Positions 7,941 to 17,651 are shown, counted from the first letter of the stretch. The stretch: 64,000 nucleotides of DNA from Acidaminococcaceae bacterium (GCA_017405945.1 JAFQZL010000059.1:52916-116915); one strand, 5' to 3'. Translations and numbers: made by a program. Notes: generated by a model from the sequence alone, not told the origin.

Positions 7941-9422
7941 TTATCCAAAAGACAGCGCACCCGGCAAAGCGCTTACCGCCCCTTTCACTTTATCCTTCAG
8001 GCCGTTCCAGCCTTTGCCGATGCTTTGTCCGGCATTGCCAATGAAATCCGAAATACTGCTGCCCCAGGATTTGATCGTGCTGCCAGCGCTGCTGCCCCAG
8101 GATTTGATCGTGCTGCCAGCGCTGCTGCCCCAGCCTTTCACAGTATTTTTAGCGCTGCTGCCCCAGGACTTCACGGAACTGCCGGCGCTGCTGCCCCAGT
8201 CTTTCACAGTTTCGCTGACGCTGGTCCCTAAGGAAACCGCACCGTCTTTTGCCCTGGTCACGGCTTTGGCCGCTTCTTCCGTCAGCTTGATATCGCTTTC
8301 CTGTTCCATGCTGTCCAGGGCTTTCTGTACATCGTGGATGTTCAGCACGGTAGCCACCGTTCCGCCCAGGAAGCTTTCAAACTCTGTAATGATCCGGACT
8401 TTCAGTTTTTCATCCATGGTGGCGTTGATGGATTCGCCGATGCGGCTGCCGATCTTCTCACCGAAATAGGCCCCCAGCAAAGCGCCGTTGATGGTGATGG
8501 AACCCAGGCTGATGCCGCCGGTGGCGCCTTCCAGCGCGCCGCCTGCCGCGGTTCCTGCTGCCGTTCCGGCCAGGAATCCGATCTGCTTGTAGTCAAAACC
8601 GGCCAGCATGCCGATCAGGGAGGTCATAGCCGTATCCGTCAGCTTGTCCACGCCTTCCTTGCCGGTAATGATCCCTTTTTTCACTTTTAAAACCGTCTTT
8701 GCTTCTTCCACCGCATTGATGGCGATCATGGTGAGCTGCCGGGGCGCTGCCTGGTTCATAATGGAGACCCGGCCGCTGTCCGCGGCCAGCACCAGACCCA
8801 CCGCCACAGCGGTTTTAATGCCGCTGTCCCGGTCCTGTTCCAGGTCGTCACGCATAAGGCGGGCTTCCCTGTCGCTTAATGCCTGGCCTTTCCAGTTTTT
8901 TCCCGCAATGGTAAAACCGTTGTTACGTCCGTTGCTTGTCACTTTCGGCGCGTCGCCGGTCAGTTCAACCGCCTTGGTAATATATTTCTTCAACTGTCCG
9001 TCCATCCAGCTCTTCTTGCTTTCACCGTTTTTCACGGCCTCAGCCAGCGAACGGTTCTGTTCTTCCGTTTCCCGGATGGCGTCCTGGATTTCCAGGGAGA
9101 TTTCCGTCACACGGCTCTTGGACGCGTTCTCCATTTTTTCCTGCAAAACTTTTTCCGACCAGGCTTCCACAGACAGGGCCGCATCTTTTTCCGCAAAGCT
9201 CACCAGGGCATCGGAGACCGCTTTCTGGATCCGGTCCGCGTCCTGGGCCGTCAGTACATCCTCCAGGGAACTCATGGTCTTCCTTTCCGGCAAAGAACCC
9301 AGATTCAGTGAACCCTGCTTGTTTTCACCCGTATTCGTATTATCGGAAGGGGTTTCCCCCTCAGCAAAGGCGATGCCGCAGAACAGGCAGAACGAAAGAA
9401 CCAACGCAAATAACTTTTTCAT
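7941..9422 (-). CDS. Large secreted repeat protein, unknown
   Basis: About 493 residues. A cleavable signal peptide (MKKLFALVLSFCLF..., likely cut after AFA) shows it is exported. The middle holds a Gly/Ala-rich stretch with repeated GxxxG spacing (GFLAGTAAGTAAGGALEG and beyond, about residues 265-325), like a glycine zipper that packs in or on membranes. Near the C-terminus five 11-residue units of the type SWGSSAGSTIK follow, then an amphipathic helix-like end. AGGAGG fixes the ATG at 9422 rather than the upstream TTG at 9443. I do not recognise the family. A membrane-active or colicin-like role is a guess from the zipper and amphipathic repeats only. Confidence 0.75.
   Translation of the reverse strand: MKKLFALVLSFCLFCGIAFAEGETPSDNTNTGENKQGSLNLGSLPERKTMSSLEDVLTAQDADRIQKAVSDALVSFAEKDAALSVEAWSEKVLQEKMENASKSRVTEISLEIQDAIRETEEQNRSLAEAVKNGESKKSWMDGQLKKYITKAVELTGDAPKVTSNGRNNGFTIAGKNWKGQALSDREARLMRDDLEQDRDSGIKTAVAVGLVLAADSGRVSIMNQAAPRQLTMIAINAVEEAKTVLKVKKGIITGKEGVDKLTDTAMTSLIGMLAGFDYKQIGFLAGTAAGTAAGGALEGATGGISLGSITINGALLGAYFGEKIGSRIGESINATMDEKLKVRIITEFESFLGGTVATVLNIHDVQKALDSMEQESDIKLTEEAAKAVTRAKDGAVSLGTSVSETVKDWGSSAGSSVKSWGSSAKNTVKGWGSSAGSTIKSWGSSAGSTIKSWGSSISDFIGNAGQSIGKGWNGLKDKVKGAVSALPGALSFG
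8055..8219 (-). repeat. Five 33-bp tandem repeats inside secreted gene
   Basis: Units starting at 8055, 8088, 8121, 8154 and 8187 share a GCTGCTGCCCCAG core with exact 33-base spacing; the second and third are nearly identical. They encode the 11-residue WGSSAGSTIKS-type repeat of the secreted protein. Exact period and in-frame length mean copy number can change without breaking the frame. Confidence 0.85.
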
Positions 9423-9614
9423 CGGCGTCCTCCTTTCTATCAAATGAACTGAACTTATTATGAACTGTACTTATTATATCATATTTTAAATACATGTAGC
9501 ATTATTTCTGTTTTTCCGCCTGCATACTAAAATAAAAATATGTTTTTTACATGGCAGAATGAATCCATGAAGCTAACATGAAAAAATTTTTATATTGAAA
9601 AACCGTTTTCGAAT

Positions 9615-9658
9615 GAAAAAACCTGCAGAAGGCAAAGTTGCCTTTGCCCTTTGCAGGT
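9615..9658 (-). terminator. Rho-independent terminator
   Basis: On the minus strand ACCTGCA pairs with TGCAGGT, with an inner AAGGGCAAAGG / CTTTGCCTT stem, then TTTTTT. It lies 8 bases after the stop of the PEP mutase family gene. The rest of 9423-9614 shows no gene. Confidence 0.85.
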
Positions 9659-9665
9659 CATGATT

Positions 9666-10562
9666 TCAGTCGTCCCTGTCTACTTTATATCTCCGCTCCA
9701 GTTCTTTGTAATGGTCCAACCCCACAAAGTGATTGAAACGGCCAAACTCTATCATACTGGCGGCTGTCGCTTCGGTCGTGCCGTTTTTCTGCAGGCCGCT
9801 GAATAAATCGTACAGCGCTTTGGAAACCGTATACACCGCGCTGCAGGCCCAGAACACGACGGAATAGCCCATCTGTTCCAGTTCTTTGGCCGGGATGATC
9901 GGCGTCTTGCCGCCCTCAATCATGTTGGCGTCAAGATACGCGCCCGAGCCTTTCAGTTCTTTTGCAAACCGTTCGATTTCTTCCCTGGTGCAGAGGCCGT
10001 CGGCAAACAGCATTTCCGCCCCGGCGTCCGCATACCGTTTGCAGCGTTCAATGGCATCCTCAATGCCATAGACCGCCCGGCTGTCCGTGCGCGCCATGAT
10101 CATGGTCTCTTTATCTGCCCGGGCCTCCACAGCGGCGCGGATCTTCTGCACATGCTCGTCCGCCGTGATCACCTGTTTCCCGTCCATGTGCCCGCAGCGT
10201 TTCGGCCAGACCTGGTCTTCAAAAAAGATGCAGGCAGCCCCGGCCTTTTCAAACTCAGATTCGGTGCGGATCACGTTCAGGGCATTGCCATAGCCGTTGT
10301 CGCCGTCCGCGATGACGGGAATATCCGTGGCGTCACAGATTTCTTTTAAGGCGGTTGCCATTTCCGACACGGACAGGAGCCCTACGTCCGGCTGGGCCAG
10401 ATGAACGGCCGTCACACTGTATCCGCCCATGGCCAGGCACCGGATTCCCGCCAACTGGGCAATTTTAGCCGTCAGCGCATCGCCCACCCCCGGGACGCAT
10501 ACTATTTCACCTGCTGAAAGCAGTGCGCGTAAATCTTTCCGTTTTTGTGTTGCCGTTTTCAT
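9666..10562 (-). CDS. PEP mutase / isocitrate lyase family enzyme
   Basis: About 298 residues of the PEP mutase/isocitrate lyase superfamily, TIM barrels that make or break C-C or C-P bonds next to a carboxylate with Mg2+. Visible motifs: IADGDNGYGN (metal-binding Asp, about 90-100) and EDQVWPKRCGH, which carries the catalytic Cys of the lyase branch (K-K/R-C-G-H). That points to a 2-methylisocitrate lyase, 2,3-dimethylmalate lyase or similar rather than a phosphonate mutase. A GTG six codons upstream is possible, but GAGGGGGG fits the ATG at 10562. It is a single gene with its own terminator and the substrate is unknown. Confidence 0.85.
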   Translation of the reverse strand: MKTATQKRKDLRALLSAGEIVCVPGVGDALTAKIAQLAGIRCLAMGGYSVTAVHLAQPDVGLLSVSEMATALKEICDATDIPVIADGDNGYGNALNVIRTESEFEKAGAACIFFEDQVWPKRCGHMDGKQVITADEHVQKIRAAVEARADKETMIMARTDSRAVYGIEDAIERCKRYADAGAEMLFADGLCTREEIERFAKELKGSGAYLDANMIEGGKTPIIPAKELEQMGYSVVFWACSAVYTVSKALYDLFSGLQKNGTTEATAASMIEFGRFNHFVGLDHYKELERRYKVDRDD

Positions 10563-10623
10563 AAGAGCCCCCCTCTTCACATATGTTAAAAAAGCGTCCC
10601 CCGGGTGAGAGACGCGGAATATC

Positions 10624-10712
10624 TGGCGGAGCGGGTGGGATTCGAACCCACGTGCCGCGGACGGCTAACGGATTTCGAGTCCGCCTCGTTATGACCACTT
10701 CGATACCGCTCC
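10624..10712 (-). tRNA. tRNA-Ser (CGA)
   Basis: The minus strand folds as a class II tRNA of 89 bases with encoded CCA: acceptor GGAGCGG/CCGCTCC, discriminator G, anticodon loop CTCGAAA (anticodon CGA), a long variable arm and the T-loop GGTTCGAATCC. Long arm plus discriminator G plus CGA identify serine. Confidence 0.93.
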
Positions 10713-10762
10713 GGAAATGCTTGCTTCATATTTTACCACAATACTGAAAATCTTGCACGCAC

Positions 10763-11227
10763 TTATTTTTCATCTGCCCTGCAGGAAAGAAAAAACTGTT
10801 TCACCACTGTGGCGCACCTGTCTTCCAGGATCCCGCCGATGACCTGGGGCTGATGGTTCAGCAACGGATGGGACAGCACGTTGAACAAGGATTCAACGGC
10901 CCCCGCCCGGTTGTCCCTGCAGCCGAAAATCACCGTGTCCACGCGGCTGTTATAAATGGCGCCGGCGCACATGGGGCAGGGTTCCACCGTAACATAGAGA
11001 GTGCAGCCGGACAGCCGCCAGTTCCGCAGCGTTTCGCAGGCTTCCCGTATAGCTATGACTTCCGCGTGGGCCGTGGCGTCCATCCACTGTTCCCGCATAT
11101 TATGGGCTCTGGCTATCACCTGTCCGTCCTTTACAATCACCGCCCCGATGGGGACCTCCCCCTGCCCTGCCGCTTTCTCCGCTTCCTGCAGGGCCAGTTC
11201 CATATATTGCTCGTGCGTCATTTCCAT
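10763..11227 (-). CDS. tadA: tRNA-specific adenosine deaminase
   Basis: About 154 residues. It deaminates the wobble adenosine (A34 to inosine) of tRNA-Arg(ACG). The zinc centre is complete: HAEVIAI with the catalytic Glu and the PCPMCAGA pair of cysteines. The frame is open for 24 more codons, but those overlap the ABC-F gene; the ATG at 11227 sits 1 base past that gene's TAA and matches the family N-terminus (MTHEQYMELALQEA). This tight join implies co-translation with the ABC-F ATPase. Not to be confused with the Tad pilus ATPase further along. Confidence 0.92.
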   Translation of the reverse strand: MEMTHEQYMELALQEAEKAAGQGEVPIGAVIVKDGQVIARAHNMREQWMDATAHAEVIAIREACETLRNWRLSGCTLYVTVEPCPMCAGAIYNSRVDTVIFGCRDNRAGAVESLFNVLSHPLLNHQPQVIGGILEDRCATVVKQFFLSCRADEK

Positions 11228-11228
11228 T

Positions 11229-13175
11229 TTACTGTTCTTCCTGCTCCAGCATATCCTGTTCTTCCAACAGTTCTTCCCACTTCTGTACCAGTTCGTCAAT
11301 GGTTTTTACATATTCTTCCCGCTCGGCGGCCATGGCTTTGCTCTTCTCCAGGTCCAGATGATTCTCCGGAATGGAGATCTGCTTGTCCAGCCAGCCTAAC
11401 ATGGCTTCCTGTTCCCGAAGCCGCAGTTCCACTCTGGCAATCAGTTCCTCCAGCTGGGCGGGGCTGTGCCTGCGCGCCTTTTTGTTTTCCTGCTTTTTTA
11501 TTTTCCCGTCCCAGGGCTTACCTGTATCACGGACGATTACAGCAGCATCCGCGGCTTTGTCCGGGACCGGTATTGCCGCTTCTTTTGCCTTACTGTTCTT
11601 AGCTTTTTCTTCCAGATAAAATCCGTAATTTCCTTTATAATCCCGGACCGTATGGTCCTCAATCTCCCAGATCCGGTCACACACTTCATTGATCAGGTAA
11701 CGGTCATGGCTGACAACCAATACGGTTCCGTCAAAGACTTCCAGCGCCGCTTCCACCGTTTCTTTCGCCAGGATATCCAGATGGTTGGTGGGTTCGTCCA
11801 GTATTAACAGGTTGGCGCCGTCCAGCACCAGCTTCAGTAAAACCAGCCGGGCTTTCTGTCCGCCTGACAGGGTACCGATCTCCTTGAACACATCGTCGCC
11901 GTGGAACAGCATGCCCCCCAGCAGGGAGCGGGTCTGTTCCTCCGTCATGCCATACTCTGTCAGGAAATTGTCCAGTAAAGTCTGATTCGGATTCAGCCGT
12001 TCATAACTCTGGGAAAAATAACCGATTTTGACCCGGTTGCCGATCTTCGCTTCACCGCCCAGAGCCGGCACTTCGCCCAAAACCGTGCGCAGCAGGGTCG
12101 TCTTGCCGCAGCCGTTGGGCCCAATCAGCCCCGTCTTTTCACCCCGGCGCAGGATCAGGTCCGCATCCCGCACCAGCACATTGTCACCGTAACCCGCGCT
12201 TAAATGTTCCAGGATCAGCACACGTTCCGCCGATTCCGGCGCTTTGGGCAGGCGCAGGGAAAAGGTTTCATTCTCCACAGGGGCTTCCAGGCGTTCCAGC
12301 CTGTCCAGCCGCGACTGCCGCCCCCGGGCCATCTTACTCTTGATGCCGGCTTTAAAGCGGCGGATATAGGCTTCCTGTTCCGCGATATAATCCTGCTGGG
12401 CCTCGTAGGCCGCTTTTTCCGTCCGCGTCAGGATGTCCTTCTGAACCAGGTATTTCGAATAATTGCCCGTAAAGGAACGCAGCCGTCCCCCTTCCATTTC
12501 CAGGATCCGCGTGGCGACGTGATCCAGAAAGGCCCGGTCGTGGCTAACTACCAGTACGCCGCCCTTAAAATCCCGCAGGTATCCTTCCAGCCACTCCATC
12601 ATGCGGATATCCAGATGATTCGTAGGTTCGTCCAATAACAAAAAATCCGGTGAGGAAACCAGCGCAGCCGCCAGCAGGAGCCTTGTCTTCTGTCCCCCGG
12701 AAAGAGAAGCTGCCTGCATCCCCCACATAGATTCAGGAAATGCAAGCCCGAATAAAACCATTTTTAATTTTGCTTCATAATTGTAACCGTCCAGGAATTC
12801 GTAGCGCTGGGTGGCGCGCCCGTAGCTGTCCAGCACCTCCCGGTCACCGGACGCGGAAGCCTGCTCCAGTTCCGCCAGCTTCCGCCGCAACGACAGGATT
12901 TCGGGATTGGCTTTCAGCATAAAATCCCAGACAGATTCGCTGCCGATGCTGCCAAAGCCCTGTTCCACATAGCCTACGTTAATGCCCGGCTCAAAACTGA
13001 CCGTGCCCCGGTCCGCGTATTCCGGCTGTAAAAGGCATTTCACCAGCGTGGATTTCCCACTGCCGTTGACGCCGACCAGACCGATTTTCTCGCCTTTGGC
13101 GATCATAAAACTGACATCTTTAAATACTTCATGGACGCCAAAAGACTTTTCCAGTTTATCGACTGTTAATTGCAT
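11229..13175 (-). CDS. ABC-F family ATPase, ribosome-associated
   Basis: About 648 residues with two ATP-binding cassettes and no membrane segment. First cassette: Walker A GVNGSGKS, signature LSGGQKTRL, Walker B LLLDEPTNHLD. Second cassette: GPNGCGKT, LSGGQKARL, LILDEPTNHLD. A linker of about 80 residues rich in Lys/Arg/Glu joins them (the P-site tRNA interaction motif region of ABC-F proteins), and the C-terminal 90 residues are a coiled coil as in YdiF/Uup. ABC-F proteins act on the ribosome in translation or antibiotic protection; which one cannot be read here. The ATG at 13175 (MQLTVDKLEKSFG) fits the family better than the GTG/ATG frame 15 codons upstream. Confidence 0.9.
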   Translation of the reverse strand: MQLTVDKLEKSFGVHEVFKDVSFMIAKGEKIGLVGVNGSGKSTLVKCLLQPEYADRGTVSFEPGINVGYVEQGFGSIGSESVWDFMLKANPEILSLRRKLAELEQASASGDREVLDSYGRATQRYEFLDGYNYEAKLKMVLFGLAFPESMWGMQAASLSGGQKTRLLLAAALVSSPDFLLLDEPTNHLDIRMMEWLEGYLRDFKGGVLVVSHDRAFLDHVATRILEMEGGRLRSFTGNYSKYLVQKDILTRTEKAAYEAQQDYIAEQEAYIRRFKAGIKSKMARGRQSRLDRLERLEAPVENETFSLRLPKAPESAERVLILEHLSAGYGDNVLVRDADLILRRGEKTGLIGPNGCGKTTLLRTVLGEVPALGGEAKIGNRVKIGYFSQSYERLNPNQTLLDNFLTEYGMTEEQTRSLLGGMLFHGDDVFKEIGTLSGGQKARLVLLKLVLDGANLLILDEPTNHLDILAKETVEAALEVFDGTVLVVSHDRYLINEVCDRIWEIEDHTVRDYKGNYGFYLEEKAKNSKAKEAAIPVPDKAADAAVIVRDTGKPWDGKIKKQENKKARRHSPAQLEELIARVELRLREQEAMLGWLDKQISIPENHLDLEKSKAMAAEREEYVKTIDELVQKWEELLEEQDMLEQEEQ

Positions 13176-13231
13176 AGACGCTTCCCATTTTGTTTTAACG
13201 TAATGACTGTATCCCGACAAAAAAAGTATCT

Positions 13232-14224
13232 TTAGTTTCCAAACCCGTAAGGATGCTCCTTATGCCAGTTCCAGGCAGTCCTGATAATTTCTTCCGTATT
13301 GCTGTGCTGCGGTTTCCATCCCAGCACTTTTTTACATTTGGCGCTGGATGCAATCAGCACGGCCGGATCCCCTGCCCGCCGTGCTTCTTCCTCAACCTTA
13401 AAGTCAATTCCCGTAATCTTTTTGGCTTTTTCAATAATCTCCCGTACGCTGAAACCGGCTTCGCTGCCCAGATTGAAAACCGTGCTTTCCCCGCCGTTCA
13501 CCAGATACTGCATGGCCAGCACATGGGCGTCCGCCAGATCGAGTACATGGATGTAGTCCCGCAGGCAGGTGCCGTCCGGCGTCGGATAATCCGTGCCAAA
13601 AATCGAAATATGGTCCCGCACCCCCTGGGCTGTCTTTAAAATCAGCGGGATCAGGTGGGTTTCCGGATTATGATCTTCCCCTATGGAACCGTCCTGTATG
13701 GCGCCGGCCGCGTTGAAATACCGCAGCGCCACGTAGTCCATGCCGTATGCCATGGTAAAATCCTTCATCATGTTTTCGATCATCAGCTTGGTCCGGCCGT
13801 ACACATTGGTAGGAACGGTCGGGAAATCTTCCTCGATCGGTGTTTTCTCCGGTTCGCCATATACTGCCGCGGTGGAAGAGAAAACGATATGATCCACCCC
13901 CGTTTCATGCATGGCAATCAGCAGATGGAGGGTACCTTCCACGTTATTAAAGTAATACTTCGCCGGATCCGTCATGGATTCGCCTACCAGGGACGATGCC
14001 GCAAAATGAATGACCCCGTCAATCTCGTGCTCTGCCAGGATGTGTTTCAAGAACGGCACGTCGTGGATGTCGCCGGTGATCAGCTGCACATTTTCCGGCA
14101 CGGAAGCCTCATGGCCGGTAGACAGGTTGTCATATACAACCGGGGTAAAATCTTTGGAGGCTGCCAGCGCCCGCACGGTATGGGAACCGATGTAGCCGGC
14201 TCCGCCTGTAACTAAAATATTCAT
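13232..14224 (-). CDS. galE: UDP-glucose 4-epimerase
   Basis: 330 residues, standard length. Extended short-chain dehydrogenase with the NAD motif TGGAGYIGSH at residues 6-15, catalytic SSTAAVYG and YGRTK (Tyr/Lys pair), all typical of GalE, which interconverts UDP-glucose and UDP-galactose. It is the last gene of a three-gene operon with galU and the phosphohexomutase, spaced 10 bases from galU. The set provides UDP-glucose and UDP-galactose for the surface-glycan clusters further along the window. Confidence 0.95.
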   Translation of the reverse strand: MNILVTGGAGYIGSHTVRALAASKDFTPVVYDNLSTGHEASVPENVQLITGDIHDVPFLKHILAEHEIDGVIHFAASSLVGESMTDPAKYYFNNVEGTLHLLIAMHETGVDHIVFSSTAAVYGEPEKTPIEEDFPTVPTNVYGRTKLMIENMMKDFTMAYGMDYVALRYFNAAGAIQDGSIGEDHNPETHLIPLILKTAQGVRDHISIFGTDYPTPDGTCLRDYIHVLDLADAHVLAMQYLVNGGESTVFNLGSEAGFSVREIIEKAKKITGIDFKVEEEARRAGDPAVLIASSAKCKKVLGWKPQHSNTEEIIRTAWNWHKEHPYGFGN

Positions 14225-14234
14225 TCCCTAACCC

Positions 14235-15125
14235 TCATTTCTTTCCGTTAACGATTCCCGTCAGATAGTTCAAAAATCCGTCGTGGAGTTCCGGACGGCG
14301 CAGGGCATATTCTACCGTCGCTTCCAGAAAACCCAGTTTATCGCCCACATCATAACGGCGTCCCTCAAAATTATAGGCATAGACGGGCTGAATCTTCAAC
14401 AGGGGGCGCAGTCCGTCCGTCAGCTGGATCTCCCCGCCCGCGCCCGGGTCGGTATGTTCCAGAAGTTCAAAAATCTCCGGTGTAATGACATAGCGTCCCA
14501 GCACCGCCATGTTGGAAGGCGCCTCGTCCACGGGCGGCTTCTCTACCATGTCCGCTACCGCAAAAGTCCTGGGGTCGCTGGTTCCCCTGGCCGCCACAAT
14601 GCCGTATGAAGAAACCTTTTCATGAGGCACTTCCTGCACGCCTAACACGGAAGCCCCTGTCTTTTCATACACGTCGATGAGCTGCCGCAGGGCAGGTTTT
14701 TCATCGTTATAAACCACGTCGTCGCCTAACAGCACGGCAAAGGGCTCGTTGCCGATAAACTGCTTGGCGCATAAAATCGCATGCCCCAGTCCCCGGGGTT
14801 CTTTCTGACGGATATAATGGATACGGATATCCGAAATGCTCCGTACCATTTCCAGCCATTCATCCTTGCCTTTTTCCGCCAGGTTCAGCTCCAGCTCGAT
14901 ACTCCGGTCAAAATGGTCTTCAATGGCCCGTTTGCTGCGGCCGGTAATGATCAGGATATCTTCAATGCCGCTGGCCAGCGCTTCCTCCACAATGTACTGG
15001 ATCGTAGGTTTGTCTACGATGGGAAGCATTTCCTTCGGCGTCGCCTTGGTCGCCGGCAGGAAACGGGTGCCTAGCCCCGCCGCCGGAATTACTGCTCTTG
15101 TAATGGTTTTAAAACGTGCGCTCAT
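14235..15125 (-). CDS. galU: UTP-glucose-1-phosphate uridylyltransferase
   Basis: 296 residues. It makes UDP-glucose from glucose-1-phosphate and UTP. The nucleotidyltransferase signature [20 protein letters not shown] (about 15-34) and VLLGDDVV are present, matching bacterial GalU. The start overlaps the stop of the phosphohexomutase gene by 4 bases, so the two steps glucose-6-P to glucose-1-P to UDP-glucose are translationally coupled. Confidence 0.95.
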   Translation of the reverse strand: MSARFKTITRAVIPAAGLGTRFLPATKATPKEMLPIVDKPTIQYIVEEALASGIEDILIITGRSKRAIEDHFDRSIELELNLAEKGKDEWLEMVRSISDIRIHYIRQKEPRGLGHAILCAKQFIGNEPFAVLLGDDVVYNDEKPALRQLIDVYEKTGASVLGVQEVPHEKVSSYGIVAARGTSDPRTFAVADMVEKPPVDEAPSNMAVLGRYVITPEIFELLEHTDPGAGGEIQLTDGLRPLLKIQPVYAYNFEGRRYDVGDKLGFLEATVEYALRRPELHDGFLNYLTGIVNGKK

Positions 15126-16486
15126 GCCGGTTCACCGCCAATTTCTTCTACTAATTCCTGCACTTTCTCTTTTAACAATTGTTTATCCCCTCTGGTTTCC
15201 ACGTTCAGCCGGATCACCGGTTCCGTATTGGACGCCCGCAGGTTAAAGCGCCAGTCCGGATATTCGATGCTCAGCCCGTCCAGTGTATCGGCTTTGCCGT
15301 CTTTATATTTCTTATTCAATCTTGCCAGCACGGCCTTGCTGTCCGTAACTTTCCGGTTGATCTCCCCGCTGCAGGGGAACGCGTCTTCCATACCCCCGAT
15401 CAGTTCCGACAGTGTTTTGCCGCAGGTACACAGCATTTCGGAGACGATCAGCGCCGTGATCATGCCGCTGTCGCAGCAGGTGAAATCCCGGAAATAGTGA
15501 TGGCTGGACATCTCCCCGCCGTAAATCACGCCGTTTTCCCGCATGCACTGCTTCATAAAAGCATGCCCGCTCCTGCTCGGCACCGGTATGCCTCCGTGGC
15601 TTTTCACGATGGCTTCCGTGTTCCAGGTCAGGCGCGCGTCATACATGATCTTGCAGCCCGGGTACTTATGCAGGAAGTTTTCCGCCAAAAGACCTACCAG
15701 ATAATACCCTTCCACGAACTTTCCTTTTTCATCGCAGAAGAAGCAGCGGTCAAAGTCGCCGTCCCAGGCAATGCCGAAATCCGCGTGATGCTGCAGCACC
15801 GCGTCAGCCGTGTATTTGCGGTTTTCTTCCAGCATGGGGTTAGGCACGCCGTTGGGGAAGGTTCCATCCGGCTCATAGTTTATTTTTACGAAACGGAACG
15901 GCAGATAGTTTTCCAGCTCGTCCAATACTGCGCCGGCCCCGCCGTTACCGGGGTTCACTACAATGTTAACAGGTTTCAGCTTCGTTCTGTCAATGTATTT
16001 CAGAATGTGCTCCACGTAAGGTTTCATAACATTCTGCCGGGTCACGAAACCTCTTGCCTTGCCGGCCACGAGATGATGCGGGAACTCGTCCCCTCTTACC
16101 ATCTCTTCGATTTCCTTTAAACCGGAATCCACACCCACCGGTCTCGCGTCCCGGCGCACCAGCTTCAGTCCGTTATACTCCGCCGGATTATGGCTGGCCG
16201 TGACCATGACGCCGCCGTCCGCATGCAGGTACGCGGTGGCAAAATAGATCATTTCCGTGCCGCACTGACCGATATCAATCACATTGGCGCCGCCATCCTG
16301 CAGTCCGTCACACAGAGCCTGAAGCAGCTTCGGTCCGGTCAGCCGGATATCGCAGCCCACAACTACCGTTTCCGCCCCGAATAAAGCACAAAACACCTTC
16401 CCTACCCGGTACGCCAGCTCTTCATTGACCTCCTCCGGGTAAATCCCGCGTATATCGTATGCTTTGAATGCCTTTGTATTAATCAC
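15122..16486 (-). CDS. manB: Phosphoglucomutase/phosphomannomutase
   Basis: About 454 residues of the alpha-D-phosphohexomutase family, with all four landmarks: phosphoserine loop [11 protein letters not shown], metal loop [10 protein letters not shown] (DGDFDR), sugar loop GEMSSHHYF and the C-terminal phosphate site [12 protein letters not shown]. It interconverts hexose 6- and 1-phosphates; the GEMSxH loop is typical of enzymes using both glucose and mannose. GAGGGAG upstream selects the GTG at 16486 over the GTG at 16504. First gene of the operon with galU and galE. Confidence 0.92.
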   Translation of the reverse strand: MINTKAFKAYDIRGIYPEEVNEELAYRVGKVFCALFGAETVVVGCDIRLTGPKLLQALCDGLQDGGANVIDIGQCGTEMIYFATAYLHADGGVMVTASHNPAEYNGLKLVRRDARPVGVDSGLKEIEEMVRGDEFPHHLVAGKARGFVTRQNVMKPYVEHILKYIDRTKLKPVNIVVNPGNGGAGAVLDELENYLPFRFVKINYEPDGTFPNGVPNPMLEENRKYTADAVLQHHADFGIAWDGDFDRCFFCDEKGKFVEGYYLVGLLAENFLHKYPGCKIMYDARLTWNTEAIVKSHGGIPVPSRSGHAFMKQCMRENGVIYGGEMSSHHYFRDFTCCDSGMITALIVSEMLCTCGKTLSELIGGMEDAFPCSGEINRKVTDSKAVLARLNKKYKDGKADTLDGLSIEYPDWRFNLRASNTEPVIRLNVETRGDKQLLKEKVQELVEEIGGEPA

Positions 16487-16536
16487 TGTGCTCCCTCGTT
16501 CCACTGTTTTCCTGTCAGCTGAATAAGCTGGATAAA

Positions 16537-16608
16537 CAGAGCTTTAACCTTTCATCAACAAATTTACTGCATCAGAGCTTTAAGCTTTCTTCAACAAGTC
16601 TGACGCAT
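16537..16608. repeat. Two-copy 36-bp tandem repeat
   Basis: Two adjacent units, 16537-16572 and 16573-16608, both start CAGAGCTTTAA and end GCAT, with about six mismatches. They lie between the phosphohexomutase start and the Septu-like genes in a stretch (16487-16770) with no gene. Role unknown. Confidence 0.6.
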
Positions 16609-16704
16609 TTTCAATTCCATTACTCTTCTAGCTATCAAAATTATATATTCTACCAAAATCAAAAAAATCCTGCAAAAATTCGGGAAGCGCGGTGAATTCG
16701 CATA

Positions 16705-16755
16705 TACTTAAAAAGCTGTAACAAAACGACAGTCTGCCTGCTTTTGTTACAGCTT
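16705..16755 (-). terminator. Rho-independent terminator of ptuAB
   Basis: Arms AAGCTGTAACAAAA (16713-16726) and TTTTGTTACAGCTT (16742-16755) are perfectly complementary over 14 bases. On the minus strand the hairpin is followed by TTTTAAG. It lies right after the ptuB-like stop codon. Confidence 0.85.
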
Positions 16756-16770
16756 CTTTTCAGCTTTTAA

Positions 16771-17550
16771 TCAAATCTTATACTCCCGTTCACGGAGCAG
16801 ATTTTCCGCCGCCTCGCCCAGGAACCAGCGCATGGTAGTAAAAAACGCCAGATAATTATTATCTGAATTCGGTGTCAGTAATTCCCGGGCCAGCTGATCC
16901 ATCGCTTCCTCAACCGGAACGCCCTGCCCCGTCAGTTCCGCCACCTGTTCCTGCAGTACTTCGATCACTGCCTTGCGCAGCCGTTTCAGACGGGGCGCGT
17001 TCAGATTCAGTTCGGTAATCGTATTAGAGGCCTTTTTGCGCAGCATCTCCGGACAGCGTTCTTCGTCCACGGACATGGCGCCGGAAAAAGAGTCATAGCA
17101 GAACAGCATTTCCTTAGCAGGTATCTGCAGCGGATTCAGGATTTCCGCGTTAATGGATTTCCCGCCCTTGGGTACATCGCAGCTCCGGTCCTCCTTGGAT
17201 CTGGAAAAACGGTATCCCGCTTCCGCCACCAGAGGCTGGCTGCCTCCGTGGCAGACGCCCAGCATATTCTTCCACTCCAGATGGTAATTGCGCTCTTCGT
17301 TTTCCGTTCCCACTTTGGGATGGAAGTGCTCCACCCGGAAATCGTCCACCCGGTCCTCTTCGTCAGTCAGCTTGATATTGATCTCACAATAGGCGCACAG
17401 CCCGTGCTGGTCCTGCAGGATCTGCCGCTTGACCTGCCGGTAACCGTCCCGGCTCCGGTGGTGGAATTTGTCCCAGGTATCGCGGGGATAACGCTGCCTG
17501 TAGCGAGTCAGTAATTCCGGTTCTTCCGGACTTTTTTGCACCCGTTTCAT
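16771..17550 (-). CDS. ptuB: PtuB-like HNH nuclease (Septu defence)
   Basis: 259 residues. It matches the TIGR02646/PtuB family: a CAYC pair (C52, C55) for zinc followed by RVEHFHPK (residues 72-79), the beta-beta-alpha-metal HNH core, then a helical C-terminal half with a conserved-looking NYLAFF end. PtuB is the nuclease effector of Septu anti-phage systems (and of the related retron Ec78 module), acting with the ATPase PtuA. The PtuA-like gene lies directly upstream on the same strand, 101 bases away, and a shared terminator follows. The pair architecture makes the call strong; activity is inference. Confidence 0.85.
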   Translation of the reverse strand: MKRVQKSPEEPELLTRYRQRYPRDTWDKFHHRSRDGYRQVKRQILQDQHGLCAYCEINIKLTDEEDRVDDFRVEHFHPKVGTENEERNYHLEWKNMLGVCHGGSQPLVAEAGYRFSRSKEDRSCDVPKGGKSINAEILNPLQIPAKEMLFCYDSFSGAMSVDEERCPEMLRKKASNTITELNLNAPRLKRLRKAVIEVLQEQVAELTGQGVPVEEAMDQLARELLTPNSDNNYLAFFTTMRWFLGEAAENLLREREYKI

Positions 17551-17651
17551 ACGTTACGCCGCCCTTTCCCTGAAAATACAACCCTGGAACCGTGCATCAG
17601 CAGTTTATTTTTCCGCCGGTTCAAAAATGCAATTCATTTCTTCACAGTTCC

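Noticed and set aside
8055..8219. Regular 33-bp repeats considered as a CRISPR array
   Set aside because: Units are directly adjacent without unique spacers and encode in-frame protein repeats.
10624..10712. tRNA-Ser as an integration site for a mobile element
   Set aside because: No integrase, phage genes or duplicated tRNA end near it; neighbours are housekeeping genes.
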